A stretch of DNA of 64,000 nt from Oscillospiraceae bacterium. GTDB lineage: Bacteria > Bacillota > Clostridia > Saccharofermentanales > Saccharofermentanaceae. Where the stretch lies: assembly GCA_902782125.1 (NCBI GenBank), contig CACZMA010000006.1, positions 1 to 64,000 on the forward strand. The letters are read 5' to 3'. The notes under the pieces were generated by a model. That model was given only the letters and a program-made list of their open reading frames with translations. It made no database searches and was not told the DNA's origin. Below are positions 1 to 9,398 of the stretch, piece after piece (positions within the stretch are counted from its first letter, which is position 1; each line of letters begins with the position of its first letter). A program made the position numbers and the translations under genes.

Positions 1-1
1 C

Positions 2-1870
2 CTGAAAGTATATTGTAAAGTTCAGGCAATGGCAACGGGAGAAGACACATCGACCTATACGAACAGTGATTGGTCTCAGTCTTCAGGTACTGTTAATTAT
101 AAGTTCCAGATAGGTAAAAATGTAGAATCCATTACCATATCGCCCAATAATCCATATGTGCCTATTGGTTATTCGTATTCGCTCGGTAAAACTATTGAAC
201 CTATAGACGCGTATTACAACTCGATCAATTGGTCCAGCAACAACCAATCTATTGTTACTGTTGATTCTTTGGGAACACTTACAGGCGTTTCTGAAGGAAC
301 CGCTAAAGTTACGGCAAAAGTAGATGCTGCTTCAGATACAGCAACAGTTACAGTTTATAAGTTGGAGACCAATGTAAATGAAGAATCCGAAGACGATGTT
401 CTTAATTATACGAATTCAATAATTAACAACATCGTTGAAGGTGATGCAACCTGTACTGACATAACAAATGTTACAAATGCTGCAGCGCTTATCGAAGCTG
501 GTATGGATAACGAAGACGAGTTCCATATTGATATCGAGCAGGAAGCATGTGGACAGGATTATTCTTCGGCGGGATGGAACAACATAGAGTCGTTGTACAG
601 TGGAAATCCTGATTTTGATCCTGAATATGGCGGTGCCGTTGATGTATCGCTTGAGCTGTACAGTGAAAACAATGCCGGTAAAGAGACATCTATCGGTAAT
701 ATTACGGAATTCGATAATGAGATCCAGTTTGATATTGACATTCCTGCCGGTTTGCCGGCTGTTGAGCCCGGTTACACCAGAGAATACTCTGTTGTAAGGG
801 TCCATGACGGACAGTACACGGTTTTGGACTGTACATTAAATGAGGATTATACGCTCACAGTTGAATCAGACAAGTTCTCTGACTATGTAATTGTCTATAA
901 TGACACCCTGACAGGCACATATCCGATCGATTCAGCTGAGATGCTACCAAGCGGCGTGGCACATGTCCAGGATATTGGTGATGTTGCATATTCTGTCGAT
1001 ATGGAGTCTGGAGTCCTTACGATCGGTACCAGAGGCATGGGTAAGCGCCTTGAGGAGATAACGATCAATTTCGTGAACACGACGCCATATGAGGGTTCGC
1101 TTGAGTACAGGGTCCATGTTCAGGATATCGGATGGATGGATTGGGTACCTGCAGGCACCAAATGCGGAACTGAGGGCATGTCCAAGAGGATCGAGGCAAT
1201 CGAGATCCGTCTGACAGGTGATCTGGCTAACTATTACTCTGTTGAGTATTGTGTGCACATCCAGGATTACGGCGACATGCAGGGTTGGGTCAAGGATGGT
1301 GCGCTAGCCGGAACAACAGGTGAATCAAAGAGGATCGAAGAACTTAAGATTCAGATTGTTCCAATCGGTTCAGCCAGCACAATGTCTGTTAAGTACAGAG
1401 TCCATGTACAGGATTACGGCTGGGAAGGTGCATATGCGGCTAACGGGCAGATGAGCGGTACTTCCGGGCAATCCAAGAGGCTTGAAGGCATAGAAATCTT
1501 CCTTGAAGGATGCCAGTACTCAGGCGGAGTTAAGTATAAGACTCATGTTCAGGATATTGGATGGGAAGGCTCATGGTCGCAGGACGGTGAAATGAGCGGT
1601 ACCCAGGGACAGTCTAAGAGACTCGAGGGTATAGCTATTGAACTCTATGGCGAGGTGGCTGAATACTACGATATCTACTACAGAGTTCATACACAGGATA
1701 TCGGCTGGCTTGGATGGGCTTGCAATGGAGCGTATGCGGGCACAGCGGCAAGGTCGGCAAGACTTGAAGGTATTCAGATAGTTCTCGTACCGAAGGGCGG
1801 TGCTGCGCCTGATGCTAGCTTCGGCGGCATTACATCTGTTACTGAAGTAGCTTTTGTTGAAGGGTTCTGA
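2..1870 (+). CDS. ChW-repeat surface protein, 5' end outside the window
   Basis: Secreted or cell-surface protein of unknown ligand. The frame is open to the left edge, and the residues before the first ATG (position 29) match the third beta-sandwich repeat of the paralogue at 27488, so the gene is cut by the window and that ATG is not the start. Visible order: the tail of the sandwich repeat, a Big_2 immunoglobulin-like domain (about 120-360), a linker domain shared with the paralogue (about 370-900), then six ChW repeats (about 955-1800). Each ChW repeat carries a variant of HVQDIGW, then AGTxGxSKRLEGI. ChW repeats (PF07538) are typical of clostridial exported proteins and are thought to bind ligands or partners. 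The signal peptide must lie upstream of the window. Domain identity is firm; function is not. Confidence 0.85.
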   Translation: MKVYCKVQAMATGEDTSTYTNSDWSQSSGTVNYKFQIGKNVESITISPNNPYVPIGYSYSLGKTIEPIDAYYNSINWSSNNQSIVTVDSLGTLTGVSEGTAKVTAKVDAASDTATVTVYKLETNVNEESEDDVLNYTNSIINNIVEGDATCTDITNVTNAAALIEAGMDNEDEFHIDIEQEACGQDYSSAGWNNIESLYSGNPDFDPEYGGAVDVSLELYSENNAGKETSIGNITEFDNEIQFDIDIPAGLPAVEPGYTREYSVVRVHDGQYTVLDCTLNEDYTLTVESDKFSDYVIVYNDTLTGTYPIDSAEMLPSGVAHVQDIGDVAYSVDMESGVLTIGTRGMGKRLEEITINFVNTTPYEGSLEYRVHVQDIGWMDWVPAGTKCGTEGMSKRIEAIEIRLTGDLANYYSVEYCVHIQDYGDMQGWVKDGALAGTTGESKRIEELKIQIVPIGSASTMSVKYRVHVQDYGWEGAYAANGQMSGTSGQSKRLEGIEIFLEGCQYSGGVKYKTHVQDIGWEGSWSQDGEMSGTQGQSKRLEGIAIELYGEVAEYYDIYYRVHTQDIGWLGWACNGAYAGTAARSARLEGIQIVLVPKGGAAPDASFGGITSVTEVAFVEGF

Positions 1871-1894
1871 TATTTGCAGAAGTTGAGTAAAGAA

Positions 1895-1928
1895 AGACAG
1901 CCGGTTTGCTTTTGCGAGCCGGCTGTCT
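1895..1928. terminator. Bidirectional hairpin between convergent genes
   Basis: A perfect 10-bp stem (AGACAGCCGG / CCGGCTGTCT) extends by five weaker pairs around a TTTT loop. On the minus strand the stem is followed by a T-rich stretch (GTCTTTCTTTACTC), so it is better placed to stop transcription of the leftward gene at 2062-3672. No T tract follows on the plus strand. Confidence 0.6.
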
Positions 1929-2061
1929 GCATGGGGCAGATGAGATTAAGGTGTTAGAGCGGATATATAAGAAGTTCAAGCACTTTGAGTCAGCAGGCAT
2001 TTCTGAGTATTCGCACAAAGACACGGGTTATTTTGAGACGAAGAAGGGTATGTCCTAATTC

Positions 2062-3672
2062 TCAGGAGATAGTCTGAGGGTAAGTAATTACTGAAGAACC
2101 TTTATGTTTCAGGAAAAGCATATGGGATATATTGCGGTAGCCGACCGCTGCCAGGATTACATATACAGGAGCGTAACAGAACAGATATCGTGCTCGGGCT
2201 TCAAAAAGTAATTCAAAGAGCGTAAGGCCAATAATGGAAAGGACCATTATCAAGAGGACATCAATATCGAGCGAAGCATCTGATGCCGGTCTCTTTTTGT
2301 CGGAGAATCCAGAGCAGGCCACAAAGACTACCAGGAACATGACAGTCAGCCATATCATCTGGAAGGTGTTTGTAAATATCTTGTATTTGAGTCCGTCACC
2401 GCTGATGGTAAATCTTATGATCTTTCCAATCCCGGATTCTGTCCGGACACCCCATTCCTCGAAGAATTCACCTTCTACTCCCCAGGCAAAAGTACCGTCT
2501 CCGTAGTTCTCTACATGCTTGTCAGCCAGATGGCTTAATAAGCCAGCGGTATCGTACGCTTCAAGACGCTGCATGGCCCTGTCCATCTCTGCTTCATCCC
2601 GTTCCTCTCTGGTATCGAATGAACGGGCATATTGATAATCCGGGTCAGAATAGATTCCGTCAGTAGAATCATTCAATCCTATCATAATGTAGTGTTTTAC
2701 GCTGACGCTCTTCTCAGGATCGATCTCTATATTAAGCGATGGAGTGATGAGCAGTCTGTATATAGTCAAGAATAGAGAGATACCTATCACGACTGACACT
2801 ATATTACCTATAGTGCTTTTGAGTTTTCGGATGCCTGTTTTAGTTCTGAACAGACCTGCTATATCGATAAGAATGACTGCTATAAAGGCAATAAGAAGTT
2901 GGGGCTTTATATAAAAAGCTGCCACCGATATCATACCGATGAGGACTCTTAAAAAGTAATTACAGATAGGCATCCGGCATTTACCTGAGATCTGATATAG
3001 CCGTACGACCACGAGAGGTAATACTATTCCTGTTGCGTCAGAATAAGCTACCAAGAACCAAGGAGACAGACCTATGAGAATGAATGCCGTCAGATACGCG
3101 AACCATGCAGTCTTGAGACTTCCGGTCATATCTTTGGTTATCAGAAATACCATTAACACGCCGACGGTACAGATCACGCTTTGGAAAGCTAGAAGAGCTA
3201 ACCCTATATTGCCTACACCCAAAAGAACAGCGATCTTACCTATTATGGTATATATCCACACGATCAACAGATTGTTTGGAAACATGGAATAATAATCGGG
3301 ATCAGCAACATCTGTTCCTCTAACTAGGCTTTCTGTAGTTTTAAGGATAGTTCCGGCATCCCAACCGGGAGTAAAATAACCGAAATAACATATACAAAGC
3401 CTGACAGCAAGCAGGAGAAACAACGAGATAGAGAGAAGAAGAACTGTATTTTTGCGTAGCAATGATTCGATCTTGTTGCCGAATTTGAGATTAATAAACA
3501 GAGTCAGGGCGAGAATGATCAGACCAAATACCAATAGCAAAGCGTTAGATATGCTGAACACATTAGCCTTGTACACATTCATATTCCCGCGGAATATGAC
3601 TAAGATAACCAAGGTGAGGATGAATCCCACGCTGCAGGAGATGAGTATCAATTTCTTTATTGCATTATACAT
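2062..3672 (-). CDS. GT-C fold integral membrane glycosyltransferase
   Basis: Polytopic membrane protein of 536 residues, probably a lipid-phosphate-sugar dependent glycosyltransferase acting on the outer face of the membrane. Many hydrophobic segments cover residues 1-300 and 440-520. The first extracytoplasmic loop (about residue 97) has an FTPGWDAG motif with the acidic residue typical of GT-C / PMT-like enzymes, followed by YSMFPNN. A hydrophilic loop lies at about 320-430. It is transcribed away from the rhamnose operon. The ATG at 3672 has no Shine-Dalgarno sequence; a TGGTAGAAT -10 ends 7 nt before it, so a leaderless start is inferred. The acceptor and donor cannot be read from the sequence. 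The family call is by topology and motif only. Confidence 0.65.
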   Translation of the reverse strand: MYNAIKKLILISCSVGFILTLVILVIFRGNMNVYKANVFSISNALLLVFGLIILALTLFINLKFGNKIESLLRKNTVLLLSISLFLLLAVRLCICYFGYFTPGWDAGTILKTTESLVRGTDVADPDYYSMFPNNLLIVWIYTIIGKIAVLLGVGNIGLALLAFQSVICTVGVLMVFLITKDMTGSLKTAWFAYLTAFILIGLSPWFLVAYSDATGIVLPLVVVRLYQISGKCRMPICNYFLRVLIGMISVAAFYIKPQLLIAFIAVILIDIAGLFRTKTGIRKLKSTIGNIVSVVIGISLFLTIYRLLITPSLNIEIDPEKSVSVKHYIMIGLNDSTDGIYSDPDYQYARSFDTREERDEAEMDRAMQRLEAYDTAGLLSHLADKHVENYGDGTFAWGVEGEFFEEWGVRTESGIGKIIRFTISGDGLKYKIFTNTFQMIWLTVMFLVVFVACSGFSDKKRPASDASLDIDVLLIMVLSIIGLTLFELLFEARARYLFCYAPVYVILAAVGYRNISHMLFLKHKGSSVITYPQTIS

Positions 3673-3679
3673 ATGAAGG

Positions 3680-3688
3680 ATTCTACCA
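3680..3688 (-). promoter_or_regulatory. Extended -10 for the 3672 gene (leaderless type)
   Basis: On the minus strand TGG-TAGAAT is followed by seven bases (CCTTCAT) and then the ATG. With a usual 6-7 nt discriminator the transcript would begin at the start codon. Confidence 0.55.
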
Positions 3689-3731
3689 CACGTCCGGGGA
3701 TACTTAAGTGGTTTTTGTTTGTTATTTAATA

Positions 3732-3759
3732 TATAATTATTGGGATATTTGAACGGAGG
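3732..3759 (+). promoter_or_regulatory. -10 and ribosome binding site of the rhamnose operon
   Basis: TATAAT at 3732-3737 and GGAGG at 3755-3759, eight bases before the rfbA ATG. The -35 region is weak. Confidence 0.5.
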
Positions 3760-3767
3760 CTTCCTAC

Positions 3768-4664
3768 ATGAAAGGAATAGTTCTGGCCGGCGGATCCGGC
3801 ACGAGGCTTTATCCTCTTACAATGGTAACTTCAAAACAGCTTCTGCCTGTCTATGACAAGCCGATGATCTACTATCCTTTGTCGGTCCTTATGTCTGCAG
3901 GGATCAGGGATATCCTCATTATCTCTACTCCTGCAGATACACCGAGGTTTGAGGAACTCCTTAAGGACGGATCGCAGTTCGGAATCAATCTCTCATATAA
4001 GGTCCAGCCTTCGCCTGACGGACTTGCCCAGGCATTTATTCTCGGAGAGGAATTCATAGGTGACGACAACGCTGCCATGATACTTGGCGACAACATCTTC
4101 TCCGGCCACGGACTGCGTGACAGACTGAGGAATGCCGTTGAGAATGCAGAGTCCGGCAAGGGCGCTACCGTTTTCGGTTACTACGTTGAAGACCCTGAGA
4201 GGTTCGGTATCGTAGAGTTCGATAAGAACGGCACTGCCATCTCTATCGAAGAGAAGCCGGCGCAGCCAAAGAGCAATTACTGCGTAACGGGACTGTATTT
4301 CTACGACAACAAGGTCGTCGAGTATGCCAAGAACCTCAAGCCTTCCGCAAGAGGTGAACTTGAGATCACTGATCTTAACAGGATCTATCTTGAGCAGGGC
4401 AGACTTAATGTCGAGATCATGGGTCAGGGATTTACATGGCTTGATACGGGAACGCACGAGAGCCTCTTTGATGCAGGCAACTTCGTAAAGACATTAGAGC
4501 AGCATCAGCATCGTAAGATCGGATGCCTTGAAGATATCGCGTATAACAATGGCTGGATCGACAGAACCGGAGTAGAAGCTGCCATCAAGAAGATGGGCAA
4601 GAGTCAGTACGGCCAGTATCTCCAGGCTGTTCTTGACGGAAAGTATATCAACAAGATCAAATAA
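3768..4664 (+). CDS. rfbA: Glucose-1-phosphate thymidylyltransferase
   Basis: First enzyme of dTDP-L-rhamnose synthesis: glucose-1-phosphate plus dTTP gives dTDP-glucose and pyrophosphate, in the cytoplasm. At 298 residues it has the usual RmlA length. The nucleotidyltransferase signature [11 protein letters not shown] is at residues 8-18. It is followed by [17 protein letters not shown] and, further on, the LGDNIF metal/substrate motif. A strong GGAGG site precedes the ATG. It heads a tight four-gene operon in the order A-B-D-C, 22 bp upstream of rfbB. The product feeds the surrounding glycosyltransferases. Identification is firm. Confidence 0.97.
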   Translation: MKGIVLAGGSGTRLYPLTMVTSKQLLPVYDKPMIYYPLSVLMSAGIRDILIISTPADTPRFEELLKDGSQFGINLSYKVQPSPDGLAQAFILGEEFIGDDNAAMILGDNIFSGHGLRDRLRNAVENAESGKGATVFGYYVEDPERFGIVEFDKNGTAISIEEKPAQPKSNYCVTGLYFYDNKVVEYAKNLKPSARGELEITDLNRIYLEQGRLNVEIMGQGFTWLDTGTHESLFDAGNFVKTLEQHQHRKIGCLEDIAYNNGWIDRTGVEAAIKKMGKSQYGQYLQAVLDGKYINKIK

Positions 4665-4686
4665 TCTGAAAGAAGGATAAAGACTA

Positions 4687-5706
4687 ATGAATGTAATCGT
4701 TACGGGCGGAGCGGGTTTTATCGGAGGTAATTTTGTTTACCATATGCTTGGTAAGTATCCTGACTACAAGATCATCTGCATCGACTGCCTTACATATGCG
4801 GGCAACATGTCAACTTTGGCAGATGCCATGAAGAACCCAAACTTCAAGTTCTATAAGACGGACATCACAGACAGAGAAGCCATCTATAAGATCTTCGAAG
4901 ACGAGAAGCCGGATGTTGTGGTCAACTTCGCAGCTGAGTCTCACGTTGACCGTTCCATCGAGAATCCTGAGATCTTCCTTAAGACAAACATCCTCGGAAC
5001 ACAGGTTATGATGGATGCCTGCCGTAAGTACGGCAACATCAGATATCACCAGGTATCTACTGATGAGGTTTACGGAGATCTTCCTCTTGATCGCCCTGAT
5101 CTGTTCTTTACTGAGGAGACTCCAATCCACACATCTTCACCTTATTCGTCATCCAAGGCAGGAGCAGACCTTCTGGTCCTCGCTTATTACAGAACATACG
5201 GACTTCCCGTAACTATCTCCCGTTGTTCCAATAACTACGGCCCTTATCACTTCCCTGAGAAGCTGATTCCGCTCATGATCGCCAATGCGCTGAACGATAA
5301 GCCGCTCCCGGTATACGGTGAAGGAGTTAATGTTCGTGACTGGCTCTATGTTGAAGATCACTGCAAGGCGATCGATCTCATCATCCACAAGGGTAAGATT
5401 GGTGAAGTCTACAACGTCGGCGGTCATAATGAGATGAGGAACATCGATATCGTTAAGCTCATCTGCCAGAAGCTCGGCAAGCCCGAGTCGCTCATTACTT
5501 ATGTAACTGACCGTAAGGGTCACGACATGAGATATGCCATCGATCCTACCAAGATCCATAACGAGCTCGGATGGCTCCCTGAAACAAAGTTTGCCGATGG
5601 TATCGATAAGACCATCGAATGGTATCTGACACATAAGGAGTGGTGGGAAGACATCATCTCCGGTGAATACCAGAACTACTACGAGAAGATGTACGGAGAC
5701 AGGTAA
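4687..5706 (+). CDS. rfbB: dTDP-glucose 4,6-dehydratase
   Basis: Second rhamnose enzyme: converts dTDP-glucose to dTDP-4-keto-6-deoxyglucose with bound NAD+. At 339 residues it is normal length for an extended short-chain dehydrogenase. The N-terminal dinucleotide motif GGAGFIGGNF is at residues 7-16. STDEVYGD and the catalytic YSSSK (YxxxK) sit in the middle. SRCSNNYGPYHFPEKLIP is the usual dehydratase signature. A ribosome binding site (AGAAGGATAAAG) precedes the ATG. The stop codon directly abuts the rfbD start, implying translational coupling. Confidence 0.97.
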   Translation: MNVIVTGGAGFIGGNFVYHMLGKYPDYKIICIDCLTYAGNMSTLADAMKNPNFKFYKTDITDREAIYKIFEDEKPDVVVNFAAESHVDRSIENPEIFLKTNILGTQVMMDACRKYGNIRYHQVSTDEVYGDLPLDRPDLFFTEETPIHTSSPYSSSKAGADLLVLAYYRTYGLPVTISRCSNNYGPYHFPEKLIPLMIANALNDKPLPVYGEGVNVRDWLYVEDHCKAIDLIIHKGKIGEVYNVGGHNEMRNIDIVKLICQKLGKPESLITYVTDRKGHDMRYAIDPTKIHNELGWLPETKFADGIDKTIEWYLTHKEWWEDIISGEYQNYYEKMYGDR

Positions 5707-6621
5707 GTGAAGTTTTTTGTAACCGGAGTTGGTGGCCAGCTCGGCCACGACATAATGAATGAACTCGCATCAAGAGGATTGGAAGGCGTAGGCTCTGATA
5801 TCGCTCCTGTTTATAGCGGTATTGCTGACGGATCTTCCGTGACATCCATGCCCTATGTTCAGATGGATATTACTGATGGTGAGGCCGTAGCGTCTGTCCT
5901 TGCTGAGGTTAAGCCCGATGTAGTGGTCCACTGCGCTGCCTGGACGGCTGTTGACGCGGCTGAAGATGAGGAGAACAGGGAGAAGGTATTCGCGATCAAC
6001 GCCAAAGGTACGGAGAACATTGCAAGGGGCTGCAAAGAGCTCGATTGTAAGATGATATACATCAGCACTGATTATGTCTTTGATGGTCAGGGTGAGCGCC
6101 CCTGGGAGCCCGATGACAAGAACTATGCACCTTTGAATGTGTATGGTGAGAGCAAGCTCCGTGGTGAACAGGCCGTATCTTCGATCCTTGAGAAGTACTT
6201 TATCGTCAGGATCGCGTGGGTATTTGGCCTTAACGGTAAGAACTTCATCAAGACCATGATCAATGTCGGTAAGACTCACGATGAAGTCAGGGTCGTTAAC
6301 GATCAGATCGGTACGCCCACTTATACATACGATCTGTCACGCCTGCTCGTTGATATGGCTGAGACGGATAAGTACGGTTATTACCACGCTACGAATGAAG
6401 GAGGTTATATCTCCTGGTATGACTTCTGCGTGGAGTTCTATAAGCAGTACGGACTTGAGACAAAGGTTACCCCGGTTACGACTGCAGAATATGGTTTGTC
6501 GAAGGCGGCAAGACCGTTCAATTCTAGACTTGATAAGAGTAAATTAGTCGAGGCGGGTTTTACACCTCTTCCGACCTGGCAGGATGCTGTCAGCAGATAT
6601 CTTAAGGAGGCACAGATCTGA
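5707..6621 (+). CDS. rfbD: dTDP-4-dehydrorhamnose reductase
   Basis: Last step of the pathway: NAD(P)H-dependent reduction of dTDP-4-keto-rhamnose to dTDP-L-rhamnose. It has 304 residues. The Rossmann motif VTGVGGQLGHD is at the N terminus, STDYVFDG lies at about residues 118-125, and the catalytic Tyr-Lys pair is in YGESK. The start is GTG and follows the rfbB stop without a gap. The stop overlaps the rfbC ATG by one base, so D and C are translationally coupled. Identification is firm. Confidence 0.96.
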   Translation: MKFFVTGVGGQLGHDIMNELASRGLEGVGSDIAPVYSGIADGSSVTSMPYVQMDITDGEAVASVLAEVKPDVVVHCAAWTAVDAAEDEENREKVFAINAKGTENIARGCKELDCKMIYISTDYVFDGQGERPWEPDDKNYAPLNVYGESKLRGEQAVSSILEKYFIVRIAWVFGLNGKNFIKTMINVGKTHDEVRVVNDQIGTPTYTYDLSRLLVDMAETDKYGYYHATNEGGYISWYDFCVEFYKQYGLETKVTPVTTAEYGLSKAARPFNSRLDKSKLVEAGFTPLPTWQDAVSRYLKEAQI

Positions 6622-7232
6622 TGGGACAGATTACTGTAGAGAAGAATGTAGGCGGTATAGAAGGCCTTTGCGTTATTACACCTGCCGTTCACGGAGATGC
6701 CCGCGGTTACTTCATGGAGACATACAGCCAGAGGGATATGGCTGAGAATGGTCTGGATATCACTTTCGTGCAGGATAACCAGTCGTCGTCCAGCAAGGGT
6801 GTGTTGCGCGGATTGCATTTCCAGATAAATTACCCGCAGACGAAGCTAGTACGCGTGATCAAGGGTTCCGTGTTTGATGTAGCGGTGGATCTGCGTCCCG
6901 GTTCAGCTACTTATGGCAAGCATTATGGGGTAGAGCTGACCGAGGAGAATAAGAAGCAGTTCCTAATCCCTCAGGGATTTGCGCACGGCTTCCTCGTACT
7001 GTCTGATATGGCTGAGTTCTGCTATAAGGTCGATGACTTCTACCATCCGAATGACGAGGGCGGACTTGCCTGGAACGATCCTGATATCGGCATCAAGTGG
7101 CCGGATGTTTTCGGAGAATACAGCGGAAGTGCGTCGCCTGAAGGATATAAGATGAGTGACGGCACGCTGCTTAATATGAGTGCTAAGGATGTTGTTCAGC
7201 CGAGATTATCATCATTGACCACAAGTGATTGA
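6621..7232 (+). CDS. rfbC: dTDP-4-dehydrorhamnose 3,5-epimerase
   Basis: Cupin-fold epimerase converting dTDP-4-keto-6-deoxyglucose to dTDP-4-keto-L-rhamnose, the step before RfbD. At 203 residues it is slightly longer than the roughly 185-residue norm. The catalytic His lies in GVLRGLHFQ, followed by TKLVRVIKGSVFDVAVDLR. IPQGFAHGFLVLS is also characteristic. The ribosome binding site (AAGGAGGCAC) lies inside the end of rfbD. The 3' end overlaps the TTG start proposed for the next gene by 4 bp. Confidence 0.96.
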   Translation: MGQITVEKNVGGIEGLCVITPAVHGDARGYFMETYSQRDMAENGLDITFVQDNQSSSSKGVLRGLHFQINYPQTKLVRVIKGSVFDVAVDLRPGSATYGKHYGVELTEENKKQFLIPQGFAHGFLVLSDMAEFCYKVDDFYHPNDEGGLAWNDPDIGIKWPDVFGEYSGSASPEGYKMSDGTLLNMSAKDVVQPRLSSLTTSD

Positions 7233-8443
7233 AGATGAACTCTATTGAGAATAAAGCAGTCGACTATTTGAGCAAACGCGCTGTCGTAGTTTACTTTTGG
7301 GCTGTTACGGCGCTTAGCGTTATTGTCAGGTTTTTTTGCAGGGGCTTTGTATCCGGGGATGCAATTCTTTATCTTCTGCCGTGGTACGATGAGATCAAAG
7401 CATTAGGGAGCGGATGTCTCTCGCAACAGGTCGGGGATTATAACATCCTGTATCAAACGATAATTTACTTATTTACTCTTCTCCCGGTCAAGCCACTGTA
7501 TGCTTACAAGTGTTTGTCTATCATTTTTGATTATGCACTGGCTATCATAGTTGCTCTTATTGCTGATGAAGGTACTGCTTCCGGATTGACCAACAGATTG
7601 AACTCGGTGAAGTTTGTCGGTTTTTATTCTGCAGTTATTCTTAGTCCGTTGGTTTTTCTTAATTCGGCATGCTGGGCACAATGTGATTCAATCTATTCTT
7701 TCTTTGTCTTTGCGGCACTGTATGCTTACATGAAAAAGAGAACACATCTAACATTCATCTTATATGGAATTGCGTTCGCTTTTAAGTTCCAATCGATCTT
7801 TGCTCTTCCTTTTTTTATTCTATTGTATGTGGCAGAGAGAAAGCATTCGATACTTAAGTTTTTGTATATACCGTTGATGCTCGTAGTATCAGCGTTGCCC
7901 GGCATACTCAATGGCAGGAACATATTAGATCCGTTTACGATCTATTTTAATCAGACTGAGACATACAGTGATGTATCGATGAATTATAACAGTTTTTGGA
8001 ATTGTCTTATCAATGCATGGCCCGGAGCCAATAATGACTACAAGGAGTTTAAGATCATTGCAGTATGCTTTACGGCTTGGATACTTGGAATGATCGTATT
8101 GTGGGTTATAAAACACAATATCACTATAGATAATACTAACATTATCTTTTTCTTGCATCTGATCGTCTATACTTGTATCCTGTTCCTGCCTACGATGCAT
8201 GAAAGATACAGTTATATCTACGAGATAACTGCCATTATTCTTATGTTTAAGGATAAGAAGTTCTTCTTCCCGGGGATCGGTGTCATCCTTTTATCCTGCA
8301 TGACTTACGGATATTGTATGTTTGAATTGGAATACCCGATACTGAGCATGTCTTTCTTGAATGTGTTTATCTATGCGTGGTATGTGTATGTTTTTGTGAA
8401 ATCTAAGCAAGAGTGGGGGAGCGCTGCTATCTCCGGTCATTAA
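7229..8443 (+). CDS. Gpi18-like GT-C membrane glycosyltransferase
   Basis: Multi-membrane protein (about 404 residues) resembling the Gpi18 / COG5542 mannosyltransferase group. The motif NSACWAQCDSIYSFF, with the family's W-x-Q-x-D pattern, is at about residues 147-161, after an acidic first loop (GDAILYLLPWYDE). It probably transfers a sugar from a lipid carrier to a surface glycan. The start is uncertain: a TTG at 7229 overlaps rfbC, while an ATG two codons later (7235) is equally possible. It is the last gene of the rhamnose operon by position, so rhamnose may be its donor sugar, but that is inference. Confidence 0.75.
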   Translation: MKMNSIENKAVDYLSKRAVVVYFWAVTALSVIVRFFCRGFVSGDAILYLLPWYDEIKALGSGCLSQQVGDYNILYQTIIYLFTLLPVKPLYAYKCLSIIFDYALAIIVALIADEGTASGLTNRLNSVKFVGFYSAVILSPLVFLNSACWAQCDSIYSFFVFAALYAYMKKRTHLTFILYGIAFAFKFQSIFALPFFILLYVAERKHSILKFLYIPLMLVVSALPGILNGRNILDPFTIYFNQTETYSDVSMNYNSFWNCLINAWPGANNDYKEFKIIAVCFTAWILGMIVLWVIKHNITIDNTNIIFFLHLIVYTCILFLPTMHERYSYIYEITAIILMFKDKKFFFPGIGVILLSCMTYGYCMFELEYPILSMSFLNVFIYAWYVYVFVKSKQEWGSAAISGH

Positions 8444-8445
8444 TC

Positions 8446-8454
8446 TGATATAAT
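8446..8454 (+). promoter_or_regulatory. Extended -10 for the 8499 gene
   Basis: TGA-TATAAT, about 45 bp upstream of the ATG at 8499, so this gene can be transcribed separately from the rhamnose operon. No clear -35. Confidence 0.5.
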
Positions 8455-8498
8455 GTTGCCGGATATTGAGACGGAAGCAGGTATCTGAAGGATTAATA

Positions 8499-9320
8499 AT
8501 GAGTGAGTATAAAGAAGAACTTGTAAGTATCTGCATAGCGACATACAACGGCGGCAAGTTCATAAGGGAAGCCTTGGAGTCGATCAAATCTCAGAGCTAT
8601 AAGAATATCGAAGTGGTCGTTACTGATGACTGCTCATCTGATGATACTCTTGATATATGTGGCGAATATGATTTCGTTACGATCTACCGTAATGAGACAA
8701 GGCAGGGGCTTGTAGGCAATTGGAATGCAGCAGTTGCGAAGGCTTCCGGTAAATATATCAAGCTAATGGGACAGGACGATGTTCTCGCTCCGGATTCGGT
8801 AAGGATTCAGGTAGAAGCATTGAAGAGCAACCCAGGAGCTTCAATATCGATAGGAACCTGTGATGTTATCTCGGAGAATAGCAAACATCTGATGACGCGC
8901 AAGCTCTCAAACAAAGACTTCGTAATGGACGGAGTCAAGTTTGCGAGAAAGTCTCTCTGGAACAGGAACATCTATTGTGAACCGGCAAATGCAATGTATA
9001 CTGCTGAAGCAGCTCAAAAAGCCGGTATCTATGACAAACAGTATATCTACGTTCCGGACTGGGAGTATGCGATAAAGCTGTCTCTTCAAGGAAAGGTCTG
9101 CTATAGCGCATCGCCTATCTTCTATTTCAGGATCTCTTCCGGATCAGAGACCAGTACATTGTACCGCAAGAAGAATCATGAGATGCTCGTCGATTCATAT
9201 AAGATGTTTGACAATTATAAAGATCAGCTCAAGCTCGCGCTCTTTCAGGAAGTGTATTTTAAGTTAATGGCCCGGATGAGGATGTACGCAAGGCTGTTAT
9301 TCATCAGATTCAAAAAGTGA
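8499..9320 (+). CDS. Family 2 glycosyltransferase
   Basis: Cytoplasmic GT-A type glycosyltransferase of 273 residues. The N terminus has SICIATYNGGKFIREALES and VVTDDCSSDDT, the nucleotide-sugar binding pattern of GT2. The metal-binding DxD-like motif is in MGQDDVLAPDS. A W-E-Y motif near residue 188 is typical of the acceptor side. No membrane segment is evident. The ATG at 8499 is preferred over an upstream TTG at 8466 because GAAGGA lies six bases before it and homology begins just after it. It likely adds a sugar to the lipid-linked repeat unit. Donor and acceptor are unknown. Confidence 0.85.
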   Translation: MSEYKEELVSICIATYNGGKFIREALESIKSQSYKNIEVVVTDDCSSDDTLDICGEYDFVTIYRNETRQGLVGNWNAAVAKASGKYIKLMGQDDVLAPDSVRIQVEALKSNPGASISIGTCDVISENSKHLMTRKLSNKDFVMDGVKFARKSLWNRNIYCEPANAMYTAEAAQKAGIYDKQYIYVPDWEYAIKLSLQGKVCYSASPIFYFRISSGSETSTLYRKKNHEMLVDSYKMFDNYKDQLKLALFQEVYFKLMARMRMYARLLFIRFKK

Positions 9321-9347
9321 TTTTTCACAGACAACAGTAATTTTTCT

Positions 9348-9378
9348 TTGATAACATTTCGCAGTATTGGTTTATAAT
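9348..9378 (+). promoter_or_regulatory. Promoter of the ChW / L,D-transpeptidase gene
   Basis: TTGATA at 9348-9353 and TATAAT at 9373-9378 with a 19-bp spacer (slightly long). A GAGGTGA ribosome binding site follows, seven bases before the ATG at 9399. Confidence 0.5.
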
Positions 9379-9398
9379 GATTCCTGAGGTGAATCGTT

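Noticed and set aside
1949..2058. Open frame after the first ChW gene ending ...HKDTGYFETKKGMS and stop
   Set aside because: It has no credible start or ribosome binding site, and no family was recognised; it may be a remnant or chance.
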